64,000 nucleotides of DNA, from NCBI RefSeq assembly GCF_004363045.1, contig NZ_SNYJ01000004.1, positions 62,001 to 126,000 of the forward strand, read 5' to 3'. The position numbers were made by a program, and so were the translations under genes. The notes beneath the pieces are model-generated. The model did not search any database, had not been told where the DNA came from, and saw nothing but the letters and a program-made list of their open reading frames with translations. This stretch comes from Aureibacillus halotolerans (GTDB lineage: Bacteria; Bacillota; Bacilli; Bacillales; DSM-28697). How positions within the stretch are numbered: position 1 is the stretch's first letter; each line of letters opens with the position of its first letter. Shown piece by piece: positions 33,767 to 44,002 of this stretch.

Positions 33767-34309
33767 TTAGTAATAAGGAGAGATCAGCACGTACACAAGG
33801 ACACCCGTAAGACTTACATAAAGCCATAGAGGCATCGTCCAACGAGCAATTTTACGATGCTTTGGGTAGTCCATGTTCCATGCTCTGGTCACGGTAATGA
33901 GCACAAGCGGGACAATCGCCGCCGCAAGAACAATGTGCGAAATTAAAATAAAATAGTAAATATACGCTAGCCATTGTGGGCCACCAAACGAGGTGGATTC
34001 CGCTAGAAAATGATAGGTCACATACGTCATAAGAAAAAGCGATGTACTACCGAAGGCGGCATAAATAAAACCACGGTGGACGTTCACTTTCTTCTTTATG
34101 ATAGCAATGAACGCAATCAGCAGAAAGACAAATGTGAAGCTGTTAAAAATGGCATTGAGCATCGGCAGTACATGCATATCAAAAGGCACGTCACCTTGAT
34201 ATCCAGGCATTCCTGAGAGCACAAGGACTAATACGTTAATGACGATCGAAACCGTAATGATAAATGGCTTATAATTTCTTTTTCTAGGTGTGACCGTTTG
34301 ATCCTGCAT
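33767..34309 (-). CDS. ctaM: DUF420 membrane protein, cytochrome oxidase assembly factor CtaM-like
   Basis: The conserved part runs RNYKPFIITVSIVINVL, then HVLPMLNAIFNSFTFVFLL, KKKVNVHRGFIYAAFGSTSL and TYVTYHFLAEST. These are the DUF420/YozB/CtaM signatures, including conserved histidines suited to heme or copper. CtaM is needed to mature heme-copper oxidases in Firmicutes. The open frame extends upstream to 34501, but the extra 50-64 residues are polar and have no family match. I take ATG 34309 (AAAGGGG 12 nt upstream); ATG 34351 is an alternative. Confidence 0.75.
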   Translation of the reverse strand: MQDQTVTPRKRNYKPFIITVSIVINVLVLVLSGMPGYQGDVPFDMHVLPMLNAIFNSFTFVFLLIAFIAIIKKKVNVHRGFIYAAFGSTSLFLMTYVTYHFLAESTSFGGPQWLAYIYYFILISHIVLAAAIVPLVLITVTRAWNMDYPKHRKIARWTMPLWLYVSLTGVLVYVLISPYY

Positions 34310-34573
34310 TGGTTGATAGAGCCCCTTTCCAATCGTAACTTTCTCCTCCATCTTAGCATACAGAGTTCTTTCCCAAAGCCCTGAACTATGAATGGAATGT
34401 GTCTTTTTAGCATGGGCAGATTGACTGAATAGCAAACCTGTAAAGGTGTGGTCACGACAAAAAGCCACTAAATGGAGGGGAATGGTTATTTTCCCTCTCA
34501 TTCATGGCTTCATAAACGCTCGCTTTGTTCAATACGCATTACGCATGTTTAATTCAAGTTGGTTTTTGCACAC

Positions 34574-35551
34574 TTACCATGCATACGCTTCTGGTGCTCT
34601 TCCACCTGGACCTGGGAAAATGTCGTCCAACTTGACCAGTACTTCATCACTTAATTCAATTTCAGTCACACGCAGCGTGTTTTCTAGCTGCTCGATGCTT
34701 CTTGGACCGATGATAGGCCCAGTCATTCCAGGGCGTGTTAATGTCCAAGCCAGGGCAACATCTGCTTCTTTTTCCCCAATCTCCTTACACAGGGCCGAAA
34801 ATGCCTCCAGTTTACTGCGATGCTTTTCTATACCCTCTTGATTTCTGGCAGTACGCTTCCCTGGAGATGAGGTAAGGGCACTCCCTCCGAGAAGACCACC
34901 ATCCAATGGACTCCATGCGATGACACCAATGCCAAGGTCTTCTGCTGCGGGGAGCACCTCCAGCTCAGGAAGGCGGTTTAACAGGCTAAACTTGTGCTGC
35001 TCACTTACCAAACCAAGAAAATGGCGCGCCTGTGCGGCAGCCTGTGCTTTAACAAGATGCCAGCCTGCAAAGTTGCTAGAGCCTATATAGTCGATTTTGC
35101 CCGCATTGACTTCACGTTCAAAAGTGCCCCAAAGCTCGTCCCATGAGACGTTACGTGCGATGTGGTGCATTTGGTATAGATCAATATGATCCGTTTGTAA
35201 ACGCTTTAATGAAGCTTCTAAATGACGGCGTATTTTATACGTTGATAAGCCACGCTCATTGTTCGGTCCTTCATTCTCTTCGTTCATTTTGCCAAACACC
35301 TTTGTCGCTAAAATGACCTTCTCGCGGCGACCTCCACCTTGAGCAAACCAACGCCCAATGATTTCCTCCGTCCTGCCAGGGTTTTCCCGACCATACACGT
35401 TGGCCGTGTCAAAAAAATTGATCCCTGCATCCACAGCCGCATCCATGATGGCAAACGATTCTTTTTCATCTGTTTCTACACCAAAATTCATCGTGCCAAG
35501 ACATAAGCGACTAACCTTCATTCCCGTTCTTCCAAGAGTAGCGTATTTCAT
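34574..35551 (-). CDS. Aldo/keto reductase
   Basis: The 325-residue TIM-barrel protein has LGRTGMKVSRLCLGTMNFG at the start, the catalytic Asp-Tyr in DTANVYGRENPGRTEEIIG, Lys in ILATKVFGKM and His in LYQMHHIAR. The cofactor-binding end (GPIIGPRSIEQLENTL) is typical of NADPH enzymes. It reduces carbonyl compounds; its substrate is unknown. Confidence 0.9.
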   Translation of the reverse strand: MKYATLGRTGMKVSRLCLGTMNFGVETDEKESFAIMDAAVDAGINFFDTANVYGRENPGRTEEIIGRWFAQGGGRREKVILATKVFGKMNEENEGPNNERGLSTYKIRRHLEASLKRLQTDHIDLYQMHHIARNVSWDELWGTFEREVNAGKIDYIGSSNFAGWHLVKAQAAAQARHFLGLVSEQHKFSLLNRLPELEVLPAAEDLGIGVIAWSPLDGGLLGGSALTSSPGKRTARNQEGIEKHRSKLEAFSALCKEIGEKEADVALAWTLTRPGMTGPIIGPRSIEQLENTLRVTEIELSDEVLVKLDDIFPGPGGRAPEAYAW

Positions 35552-35790
35552 GTACCTTCCTCCATTCTATGTAGTATCGTCCTATTTTCAATATAGACAT
35601 TCGCTTCGAAATGTTCAAAATATATGCTTTGAAAAAAACCATCCCCTTAGCAAGGGAAACATAGTTTTTAGAAGTCTAAGCTAGGGCTCCGACTTCACCC
35701 ACTATAAAGAACAGCGTATCTACCAATTGGGTGAACAAAAACAATCAAAAGCAAAAGCGCAAAATAGTACGTTTTATTGTTAAGTTACTC

Positions 35791-36573
35791 TCACTTCCTA
35801 TTCTTGTTCATCCAATCCACAGAAAAATCAACAATATTTTTTTGAGGCATCAAAAAACTTTCAGCTTCCCCTATCGATCCTTTCTTGACCAAACCGGTAG
35901 CAGAATTGAATTCATTAAAAATCTGGCCAAAGTCATCAGATTCATTATTAATATCATTATACGTACTCCATTGCTCTCTTCCCTCTATCAAAAGTTTCAC
36001 ACCCCAGACTTTCGGTTGAATGTACGTGTTCTTCTGACTGTACTCTGCCAGATGCAATGACGTATTCGAATTCGTAGGAGCTCCAATAAATAAAATATAG
36101 CCCTCTAAATCATAAATTTTCCCTAACGGAGAATCTTTATTTAATGCATAATTCAAATCATGATTTCCGATTATCCTTTTGGCATCTTTTCCCCAGGCAG
36201 AAAATGAGACATGCGGATGTGAACTCCTTAGTACTCCATTCTGTTTACGGAATAGTTCAGGAATAATACCCATATATGACGTTGGTGTCAGGTCAGGGTA
36301 ATATATCGGCAAATTATCTTTAATGATTCTTATTTCGTCCTCACTCAAATTATCGTTATTCTCCGTTGGCTCACACAAATGTTCAGTTTGAGTGGGCATA
36401 ACAAGATTTCCTTCCACTCCTACTGCCTCTTCTAAAGCTAAAATTACACTAACAGGTCCTCCTACTACATCTCCTAAGGACTTTAATGAAGAATGAACAA
36501 TTAAAGTCATCCCCTTTTTGACGCCTAACTGTTCCAAATCACTTATCATTGATTTTTTAGTTTGTAATGTCAT
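35791..36573 (-). CDS. AAC(3)-family aminoglycoside N-acetyltransferase homologue
   Basis: The 260-residue protein begins at ATG 36573 (AAGGTG 6 nt upstream) and matches the AAC(3)/YokD family: GMTLIVHSSLKSLGDVVGGP, GNLVMPTQTEH, RSSHPHVSFSAWGKDA, and LFIGAPTNSNTSLHLAEY. Catalytic histidines are in the HPHVSF and SLHLAEY motifs. It could acetylate aminoglycosides or another amine. The gene is more AT-rich than its neighbours, which suggests a different origin, and it stands alone. Confidence 0.85.
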   Translation of the reverse strand: MTLQTKKSMISDLEQLGVKKGMTLIVHSSLKSLGDVVGGPVSVILALEEAVGVEGNLVMPTQTEHLCEPTENNDNLSEDEIRIIKDNLPIYYPDLTPTSYMGIIPELFRKQNGVLRSSHPHVSFSAWGKDAKRIIGNHDLNYALNKDSPLGKIYDLEGYILFIGAPTNSNTSLHLAEYSQKNTYIQPKVWGVKLLIEGREQWSTYNDINNESDDFGQIFNEFNSATGLVKKGSIGEAESFLMPQKNIVDFSVDWMNKNRK

Positions 36574-36907
36574 CTTCCACACCTTCAAATGTAAGAATTT
36601 ATATTCCTCATCTATTCCATCCCAAACAAAAACCCCTTCTCTATCATTTTATAGAAAAGAATACTCAATAACACTACATCTCTTTTTTTTACTCTAATCC
36701 GATTGGAATATCATGCAGTTTGAAATACTAATCCATTCAAGCGCATAAGGGGAACATGAACCCATCTAGCGTGTGGTATTCATTCTGCAATTTACTTAAG
36801 AATTTGATCAAGCATTATTTTTCGATTTTTATTCGAATTATATTGAATAAATTATTCTATTATTATAGAATTATTAACAACACAAAACACTGAGGAGGTC
36901 TTTTTTT
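36574..36907 (+). promoter_or_regulatory. Intergenic region with operator-like dyad before the regulator-MFS pair
   Basis: TTCTAT-TATT-ATAGAA (36855-36870), extending to AATNATTCTAT/ATAGAATNATT, is a strong dyad just upstream of the ribosome site TGAGGAGG. It is a likely autoregulatory site of the ArsR-type protein. The rest is AT-rich without a gene. Confidence 0.55.
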
Positions 36908-37951
36908 ATGAAGTATCTTTATTCCCCACAACCAACCGAGTCCATTACCTTAGAAGTAGAATGGTCACCGGTTTGGGAAATGATTCTTGGTATTGCAGGA
37001 TACACTTATGAAAACCTAAGACACACGTTTGATATGGATAAAGCATGGGAGTCCTACCTAGTCTCAATGTCACCGATACTCGTAGAGCGTTTGAAGGAAA
37101 TACAAGAAACGAATTTATGGTTCGGGCTTATAATGCTTCAGAATGAGCATCCAGCATCGTCTGTTCAAGAGTTTTCGAATCTACTTTATGAAATTGAGGT
37201 GGATGATTTTTACGAGATGCTTCTCCCATACAAAGATCGAGAGACTGAGGCAAAAAGAAAACAAACGTCGAAACATCATGATAAAAAAGAAATGTTTGAG
37301 ACGTATGCCTCGTGTTTTGAAACACATGAATATTTAGGCGGATATGTACGTAGCCTTGGTCATTATTCATATCGAGACATTTGCGTTTTATTCACAACGA
37401 CGCTTCAAGAGTGGGAAAATTGGATAAGCCAACATCCGGACTGGAAACAATGGCTCCAGGCCCTTACATATGAAAGCAAGCGACATCGGTCAGTGGATCT
37501 CACTAAACCGATTGAAGCCATCGAAAGAATTACAGGTGGCGTTCAATATTACCCCGAGCCTTCTATTTGGACTGTAAAATTAATCCCACATGCCTCCTAT
37601 CGACCTTGGGTATTAGAAAACCGCACAGCGAATACAAAGCTTTTCTTTTACCCCTTGAACGAAGACTATTTAATAGAACCAGGAGTGCCTCCTACAGCTT
37701 TAGTTCGGAGTCATAAGGCATTAGGAGATGAACTCCGATTGAGGTTGCTTTACCAGCTTGTCAAAGGTCCTTTATCGCTTCAAGAGTTGAGCGTACAGTT
37801 CAGTATATCTAAAACCACACTCCACCATCAGCTTTCAATCTTAAAAGCAGCAAAGTTTGTTCGCGCTGAAAAAGGGGTTTATTCGCTAAATCCTACACAG
37901 ATTCATTCCTTTTCTGCAGGGCTTCCAAAGTATCTGGGGCTTCACGAATGA
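36908..37951 (+). CDS. Long ArsR-type regulator with C-terminal winged helix
   Basis: The 347-residue protein carries an unfamiliar N-terminal domain of about 250 residues and a C-terminal ArsR-like winged helix (SHKALGDELRLRLLYQLV, LQELSVQFSISKTTLHHQLSIL, wing KAAKFVRAEKGVYSLN). Proteins with this layout are often paired with an MFS gene, as here. Its last codons overlap the MFS start (ATGA), so both are co-translated. The N-terminal part probably binds the exported molecule. Confidence 0.8.
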   Translation: MKYLYSPQPTESITLEVEWSPVWEMILGIAGYTYENLRHTFDMDKAWESYLVSMSPILVERLKEIQETNLWFGLIMLQNEHPASSVQEFSNLLYEIEVDDFYEMLLPYKDRETEAKRKQTSKHHDKKEMFETYASCFETHEYLGGYVRSLGHYSYRDICVLFTTTLQEWENWISQHPDWKQWLQALTYESKRHRSVDLTKPIEAIERITGGVQYYPEPSIWTVKLIPHASYRPWVLENRTANTKLFFYPLNEDYLIEPGVPPTALVRSHKALGDELRLRLLYQLVKGPLSLQELSVQFSISKTTLHHQLSILKAAKFVRAEKGVYSLNPTQIHSFSAGLPKYLGLHE

Positions 37952-39153
37952 AACGATGCTCTACATCATTTAAAGCCCTTTGGGTCGGTGAGATTATATC
38001 CGAGTTTGGTGGAGCCGCCGGGGCAATTATCAATGGCTTCATCCTCTATGAAATCACAGGTTCGAAGGAGTGGATGGGCGCACTTTGGCTGGTTTATTTC
38101 ATACCATCTTTAGTGTTACAAGGTCTGAGTGCTCCTTTTCTCAATCATGTCGTCAAAGAAAAAATGCTTAAGAACATCCAAATCGTTCGTGCTGCCGCCT
38201 ATTTGATTCCTTTCGTCGGATTCGTTTTCGGGAACACGATTGGTATTGTTGTGGGGCTAATCATTTTGCAAAGTTTGTTAGGCTTGCTTCAACCCATTTA
38301 CGCAAGCCTCTCTTTTTCGCTTCTGCCTGATATTTGTGAAGAGAAAGAGCTTGCTGAAGCAAATGGTTTACTTGATGGAACGATCCGATTAATGAGCTTT
38401 ATCGCTCCTGGCATGACGTCCCTACTGTTACTATTGATGCCTATGCATTTCATTTATGGCGTCTCCTCTATAATGTTTCTAGCTAGCTATTTAGCACTTT
38501 CGCGACTCCCGCAATCAAGTGTGGAGACAGTAGCTGCATGGACAAAACGTTTTTGGTGGGAAGAAATGAAAAAAGGGTACACTTTGTTTTTTCAACATTC
38601 TAATCTTTTACGACTCACGTTGCTCTCTTCAATTGTGCGATTTGCGGTTGGAGCAACGCTGGTTGTAGGTGTTCCTTTTATTCGTGGAGACCTTAATGGA
38701 GAGGCATGGGAATATGCACTCTTCTCGGGCGCATTCCCAATCGGGTATGCCATTGGAATGGTGCTGGTCGCAAAGCTCCCAAAAAACGAGCCTACGATGT
38801 ACATCGGTTTAATCGGAGGAGGTTTTTCATTTATCCTTTTGTTTTTTGTAACCACTATTCCATTAGCGTGGTTGTGTGAATTACTGGGAGGACTGTTATT
38901 TCCTCTATTTAACGCTCAAAGCGCAGCCATTTTTCAGCGTGAAGCGCCTCGAGATCGTTTGACGCAGCTTAGTGCTGTTCGCTTGCTCTTCCTTCGAGTG
39001 ACGATGCCGTTAGGAATTTTATTCGCCTCGACGTCCTTCCTAAATTTAAGCACACGTCAACTATACGTAGTTATCGGTACATTGATTGTTTTACCCGGGG
39101 TGTTTTTCCTCTTCAAAACTTTAACAAAGGCCAAGAAATCCGCGGTTTCGTAA
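37948..39153 (+). CDS. MFS transporter (12-TM)
   Basis: The 401-residue protein has about 12 hydrophobic segments. The N-terminus reads FKALWVGEIISEFGGAAGAIINGFILYEITGS, and LLPDICEEKELAEANGL is the loop seen in macrolide-type and related exporters (DHA3). It is translationally coupled to the regulator gene and should export the compound that the regulator senses. Confidence 0.85.
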   Translation: MKRCSTSFKALWVGEIISEFGGAAGAIINGFILYEITGSKEWMGALWLVYFIPSLVLQGLSAPFLNHVVKEKMLKNIQIVRAAAYLIPFVGFVFGNTIGIVVGLIILQSLLGLLQPIYASLSFSLLPDICEEKELAEANGLLDGTIRLMSFIAPGMTSLLLLLMPMHFIYGVSSIMFLASYLALSRLPQSSVETVAAWTKRFWWEEMKKGYTLFFQHSNLLRLTLLSSIVRFAVGATLVVGVPFIRGDLNGEAWEYALFSGAFPIGYAIGMVLVAKLPKNEPTMYIGLIGGGFSFILLFFVTTIPLAWLCELLGGLLFPLFNAQSAAIFQREAPRDRLTQLSAVRLLFLRVTMPLGILFASTSFLNLSTRQLYVVIGTLIVLPGVFFLFKTLTKAKKSAVS

Positions 39154-39365
39154 TGAACACTCGCCTCTCTAAAAATGATACAAATGATCGTCGATGAACC
39201 TTACATGTTTCTTGAGTCAGTGCCTTAGTTAATCGCGAGACTCCTTAACTAAACGTTGTGAAAAGCGAGCGTATAACCGCTTGCATAGACCTAAGAGCCA
39301 AAGATCTTTCTATAAACCTAAACGTTTTCATATATCCACGATTAGGAAAATGAAATAAACTAAAT

Positions 39366-39382
39366 ATGTAAGCGCTTTATCA
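39366..39382 (+). promoter_or_regulatory. cre-like (CcpA) site of the second CUT1 operon
   Basis: ATGTAAGCGCTTTATCA resembles the cre consensus WTGNAANCGNWNNCW and lies 21 bp before the binding-protein ATG, which predicts glucose repression. Confidence 0.6.
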
Positions 39383-39403
39383 TTAGAAAAAGGGGCGATT
39401 TAA

Positions 39404-41062
39404 ATGAAAAAGATGGTTAGTTTTTTCGCCGGTCTGCTCTTGCTAGTGGCAGGATGCACGAGTCAGGAGACACAACAACCACAAGAGCCTGATATCGAAC
39501 CTGTTGCATCCGCTGAAGAGCTTCCCGAACGTTTTGATGAACCTGTTACACTCTCCCTCATCAAACATATCAGTTCTGATATTACGTTTAAAGATGGGGA
39601 GTCCATTGAAGACAATGTCGTCACGCAATGGGCAAAAGACAGCTTCAACCTTGAATTTGATTACCTTTGGACAACAAGTGGTCCAGGCGATACCTTTGAT
39701 ACAAAATTGCAGCTTGCCTTATCTGCTGGGGAGAAAATGCCTGACGTCCTTCCATTACGCAGCAATGTGGCTCAAGACTTGATTGACTCACAGCTATTTT
39801 TAGATGTCGGTGAAGTGTTTGATAAGTACGCCTCTGAATCATGGAAAGAAGCGATGGAAAATGACCCGAAAGCCTGGCAGCCGTATATGAGAGATGGGAA
39901 AAAATACGGCATCCCCATCCTTGATTACAATGGCAACGGCGACAGTGTCATGTTTATCCGTGAGGACTGGCGTAAGAAGCTCGGGATCGATCCTCCAGAA
40001 ACCTTAGAAGATTATGAAGCTATGATGGAAGCATTTGTGACACAAGATCCCGACGGCAACGGCGAGGACGACACGTATGGCGTCACATTTGGTCTTGCTA
40101 CTGATGTAAATACGTGGATATCTGATGGCAGTTGGGTGTTCGGCGCGTACGGTACGATGCCAAACGCTTGGCTGGAGGGAGATGACGGCACTCTCGTTAA
40201 TGGCTTTACTAATCCTGATGTAAAAAAAGGGCTTTCCACATTGCACAGCTGGATGGAAAGCGGCTACATGCATCCTGAAGTTGGCTTATGGGATGCTTTT
40301 AAAGCAAGTGAGCTTTTTTCAGCGGGCAACGCAGGTATTATGGCAGGTCCACATTACCTACCCGATTGGATTTTCAAGGATCTAGCGGAAAACGTGGCTG
40401 GAGCTGAGGTCAAAGCCTATCATATGCCTACTGGGCCGGATGGAGAGTCTGGGAAAGGTGGGGGTTTGACAAGCCATAACGGCGTTGTCCTTATTAACAA
40501 AGATGCCACAGAAAAACAAATTCAAGCTTTCTTCGTCTATCAAAACTACCTGTTTGATCATTATGCTGACCCCGCCGAGGGCAGTGAATTCGAATTTGGC
40601 TTTTTCGAAGGTTATGATTATTTGATGGAAGATGGCCAGCCTTTGTATGTGGCGACTTCAGAAGAAGATCTCGTCCCTGCCGAAAAATACACATTAACCT
40701 TTGATGCGGCTCGAAAGCCATCGGTGTATATTAACTCTTTAGCTGCACTTACCGACCGTGAAGCAGAGACGCCGTTTGAAAAACGTATTGCCATTCGTTA
40801 CCCAGAAGGAATGCGACATGCTGCAAAAATTGTCGTTGATGAAATGGACATAAAAATGCCAAGTCTTTTCCTTGGACCTCCAACTGACACGATGAAATCT
40901 CGAGGGGATGCCCTTACGACGATGTGGAAGGAAACCTACAACAAAATCATCTATGGGGAGTTGCCGGTCGATGCCTATGACGAGTTTGTAGAGAAATGGA
41001 AATCCTCCGGAGGCGACACGATCACTGAAGAAGTGAATGCGTGGTACGAGTCTGTAAAATAA
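39404..41062 (+). CDS. CUT1 extracellular solute-binding lipoprotein
   Basis: The 552-residue protein has a lipoprotein signal ending LLVAGC near residue 18 and a family 1 solute-binding fold. A DPDGNGEDDTYG segment near residue 215 fits the calcium-binding loop of LplA-type proteins. It is the first gene of an operon of five (binding protein, kinase, response regulator, two permeases). The sugar is unknown. Confidence 0.9.
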   Translation: MKKMVSFFAGLLLLVAGCTSQETQQPQEPDIEPVASAEELPERFDEPVTLSLIKHISSDITFKDGESIEDNVVTQWAKDSFNLEFDYLWTTSGPGDTFDTKLQLALSAGEKMPDVLPLRSNVAQDLIDSQLFLDVGEVFDKYASESWKEAMENDPKAWQPYMRDGKKYGIPILDYNGNGDSVMFIREDWRKKLGIDPPETLEDYEAMMEAFVTQDPDGNGEDDTYGVTFGLATDVNTWISDGSWVFGAYGTMPNAWLEGDDGTLVNGFTNPDVKKGLSTLHSWMESGYMHPEVGLWDAFKASELFSAGNAGIMAGPHYLPDWIFKDLAENVAGAEVKAYHMPTGPDGESGKGGGLTSHNGVVLINKDATEKQIQAFFVYQNYLFDHYADPAEGSEFEFGFFEGYDYLMEDGQPLYVATSEEDLVPAEKYTLTFDAARKPSVYINSLAALTDREAETPFEKRIAIRYPEGMRHAAKIVVDEMDIKMPSLFLGPPTDTMKSRGDALTTMWKETYNKIIYGELPVDAYDEFVEKWKSSGGDTITEEVNAWYESVK

Positions 41063-41120
41063 TTCTCGCTAATGAAAAAGAACATCCCGTATACTTTCGT
41101 TAAGAAAGGGGATGGAGCTA

Positions 41121-42818
41121 TTGAACCAAACGTTTAATGTCTTCCAAAAGACGATAGGGCTCGTGATCGCCCTCCTGGCCCCTATCGTCTTTTTATATGC
41201 GTATTCAAACCATGTAAGTGAGCAAGTCATCCGGGAACAAACGGATCAACGGGTGATTGACCGCTTGGCGATCACACTCCATCAATTAGAAACCAATATG
41301 GAACAGCTCGCAAAGCTTCTCGTGACGCTTAGCGTTGATTCACAGGTGAACCAGCTTAAAAATCTTTCCTTATATACCCCGTATGAACAAGTTATGATCC
41401 GGAGAAATTTATTTGAGAAATTGAAGTTATATCGTCAAACAAACACCTTCCTCGGGGACATCGCTATCTATGATGGGGACAAAGCGCTGTTATTGCGTGT
41501 TAATGATCGTCCCGTCCATGATACGCCATTGTTAGACAACACCGGGAATTGGACCTATGTGCCGGAAGAAGACGCCTTTTACTATCAAATTAACCGTCCG
41601 TCCTATGCCAAAAGAGATGCAGCGTCCTTAGTGATCGAAGCGAACTTCCCTGCAGATTATATTCGCGAGCTGCTCGCATCAATTGACATGAACGACAATG
41701 TAACCGCTTCACCTTTTTTATACCACAAAGAGCACGGTATTATTTCTGACGATCGCACCCAACTATCGTCATTCCCAGCGTTGTCTTCCTTACTTTTTTC
41801 AGACGCTCAAGGGACCACAAGACTTAAAGCGGACGATCAAACGTATCATGTCAGCTATTTGCAATCGTCAATAGATGGATGGCAGCTTGTTGACTTTATT
41901 CGGCTAGATACGCTCCTAGCACCGATTACCGTGTCACGTGCGTGGTTTTATGGCTCCATCGCCCTGCTCGTATCCGTCGGTCTATTGGCAGCTATTTTAT
42001 TGTATCGTCACGTGCATGTTCCAATACGATCTTTAATTCAAGGCATTCAGCGAATTCGTCGAGGCGATTACTCTGTTCGCCTAGAGAAGGATATGAAAAA
42101 CGAGTTTCGGTATGTGTTTATGAGCTTTAATCAAATGGCAGCTCGAACGCAGGAATTAATTGAAGAAGTGCTGCAGCAGAAGATCCACTCACAGGAAGCG
42201 ACATTGCGCCAACTGCAATATCAAATCAACCCGCATTTCTTGTACAATAGTTTGTTTTATATTAAAAATATGGCAAAAATTCGCCATAATGATGCTGTCG
42301 AAGCCATGGCATTGCACTTAGGCCATTATTATCGTTATATGACGCAAAATCAACTAACCCACGCCACGCTTGAAGAGGAGTGTAAGTTTGCCGGAAGCTT
42401 CTTAAACATTCATCAACTGAGGGTAAGACATCTCAGTTACGAGATCTCACTCCCAGAGCATATGCGAACCATTCGGATTCCTCGACTTTTGTTGCAGCCT
42501 TTAGTAGAAAACGCCGTTGAGCATGGTATGAATTCGTTGACCGGTCATGGTCGTATTACGGTTTCCATTCAAGAGGATGGCGAGCAGCTATTCATTGCCG
42601 TAAGTGACAATGGCCAAGGAATGGAAAACCACGCGCTTATTGACCTTCGTGAGAAGATATACAGTTCTATTGCCCCCCAAAGCCAGATCGGGTTATGGAA
42701 TGTCCATCAGCGGATGGTTCACCATCTTCCTGGTGGAAGTACGACGTTGCAGTCAAATGCTGAAGGTGGATTGACGGTTGTTCTGATTTGGAACAAGAGG
42801 AGGAATGAGGATGGCTAG
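41121..42818 (+). CDS. YesM-type sensor histidine kinase
   Basis: The protein has a membrane helix (IGLVIALLAPIVFLYAY), an extracellular sensor region, a second helix (WFYGSIALLVSVGLLAAILL), HAMP linker, the His_kinase motif QINPHFLYNSLFYIKNMAKI and an ATPase domain (LLLQPLVENAVEHGM, VSDNGQGM). This is the LytS/YesM class. TTG 41121 lies 9 nt from AAGGGG, and the in-frame ATG 41112 is too close to it, so TTG is preferred. It should sense the sugar or the loaded binding protein and phosphorylate the next gene product. Confidence 0.9.
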   Translation: MNQTFNVFQKTIGLVIALLAPIVFLYAYSNHVSEQVIREQTDQRVIDRLAITLHQLETNMEQLAKLLVTLSVDSQVNQLKNLSLYTPYEQVMIRRNLFEKLKLYRQTNTFLGDIAIYDGDKALLLRVNDRPVHDTPLLDNTGNWTYVPEEDAFYYQINRPSYAKRDAASLVIEANFPADYIRELLASIDMNDNVTASPFLYHKEHGIISDDRTQLSSFPALSSLLFSDAQGTTRLKADDQTYHVSYLQSSIDGWQLVDFIRLDTLLAPITVSRAWFYGSIALLVSVGLLAAILLYRHVHVPIRSLIQGIQRIRRGDYSVRLEKDMKNEFRYVFMSFNQMAARTQELIEEVLQQKIHSQEATLRQLQYQINPHFLYNSLFYIKNMAKIRHNDAVEAMALHLGHYYRYMTQNQLTHATLEEECKFAGSFLNIHQLRVRHLSYEISLPEHMRTIRIPRLLLQPLVENAVEHGMNSLTGHGRITVSIQEDGEQLFIAVSDNGQGMENHALIDLREKIYSSIAPQSQIGLWNVHQRMVHHLPGGSTTLQSNAEGGLTVVLIWNKRRNEDG

Positions 42819-43965
42819 CTTGATGATCGTTGATGACGAGTGGGCCACTGTTGAAGGGCTAAAACTCCTCACATGGAGTCAAGTCGATATTGATCATGTC
42901 ATTACAGCACAATCCGCTGCCGAAGCGTTGACGCTTGCTCAACGTCAGAAAGTGGACGTTTTAGTGACGGACATACGCATGCCTGGCATGAATGGCCTAG
43001 AACTAATTAAAACCCTTTCCAAAGAGCAGTCGCTTCAGAGCATTTTGCTTTCAGGATATGCCGATTTTCACTATGCACAGCAAGCGCTTGAGTTACAGAC
43101 TGTGAGCTACCTTCTAAAGCCCGTTGCTGATGAAGACCTCCTTGATGCTGTACAAAAAGCGGTTCAGCGCTCTTATGATGGTCAACACTATGCCTCATTA
43201 AATGAAGCATTACACACGATGGAGTTGTATCAGTCGAATGAAATTAGCGCGTCTATTAAACACCTCCTTTCACCTAAAAAAACGACTGAAGATTTGCTCG
43301 ACGAATATCTTCCTTTAGATGCTTCTGTGCAGTATGGGACACCTTTTTGTATGGTCGTTCGCCCCGCTACAGCAGTCGACCAAACAGCACCATTGTTAAT
43401 GAAGAGTTTGTTCTCCTTCTGGCATGGTACGGTCGATGGGTATGCGGTGTACCTTTGTGCCTCACCATTTCATAGTAGAGAATACCTCGATGATGCACTT
43501 GAAAGAGAAGCGCTAATGAAAGACCTTGCCGTACAGATGAACACTTCACATATTGCAGTGAGTCCATGGGGAACATTTCCCTTTGATCTCGCAAGCTATT
43601 TTCAGGATTGCTTGGCGCAAACGAATCAACTATCATGCAATTCAACCACCTTCGCTGTCACGCAGGCCAAAAAATATATAGAAGGCAAAATTCAGCATTC
43701 CATCACTTTGCAGGATACAGCAAATCACGTGTTTTTGAACCCTACGTATCTCTCAAAAATATTCAAGCAAGAAACTGGTCAAAGCTTTAGCTCTTACGTC
43801 CTGCATTACAGGATGCTGCTTGCCTCACAGCGACTTACAGAAACAAACCAAAAAATCACCGACATTGCTGGGACGCTTGGTTTTCGGGACGCATCCTATT
43901 TTATCCGCGTGTTTCGCAAGCATTATGGGAAAACGCCTGCGGAATACAGACACCATTATTCGTGA
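42805..43965 (+). CDS. YesN-type response regulator, AraC output
   Basis: The 386-residue protein has a receiver domain with phospho-acceptor Asp in VLVTDIRMPGMNG (about residue 54), conserved Lys in YLLKPVADEDL, a middle linker and a C-terminal AraC domain (TLQDTANHVFLNPTYLSKIF, ITDIAGTLGFRDASYFIRVF). It overlaps the kinase gene by 14 bp, and lies inside the transporter operon it likely activates. Confidence 0.92.
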   Translation: MRMASLMIVDDEWATVEGLKLLTWSQVDIDHVITAQSAAEALTLAQRQKVDVLVTDIRMPGMNGLELIKTLSKEQSLQSILLSGYADFHYAQQALELQTVSYLLKPVADEDLLDAVQKAVQRSYDGQHYASLNEALHTMELYQSNEISASIKHLLSPKKTTEDLLDEYLPLDASVQYGTPFCMVVRPATAVDQTAPLLMKSLFSFWHGTVDGYAVYLCASPFHSREYLDDALEREALMKDLAVQMNTSHIAVSPWGTFPFDLASYFQDCLAQTNQLSCNSTTFAVTQAKKYIEGKIQHSITLQDTANHVFLNPTYLSKIFKQETGQSFSSYVLHYRMLLASQRLTETNQKITDIAGTLGFRDASYFIRVFRKHYGKTPAEYRHHYS

Positions 43966-44002
43966 GCTGCTTGCTCACAGAGGTTTTGAAAGGAGCGATC
44001 AA

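Noticed and set aside
34310-34501. N-terminal extension of the DUF420 protein
   Set aside because: The open frame continues to 34501, but the extra residues do not match the family and the upstream starts have no ribosome site at proper spacing.
43820-44002. Extended start of the LplB-like permease
   Set aside because: It overlaps the response-regulator gene in another frame. ATG 44003 has a strong ribosome site and gives the normal family length.
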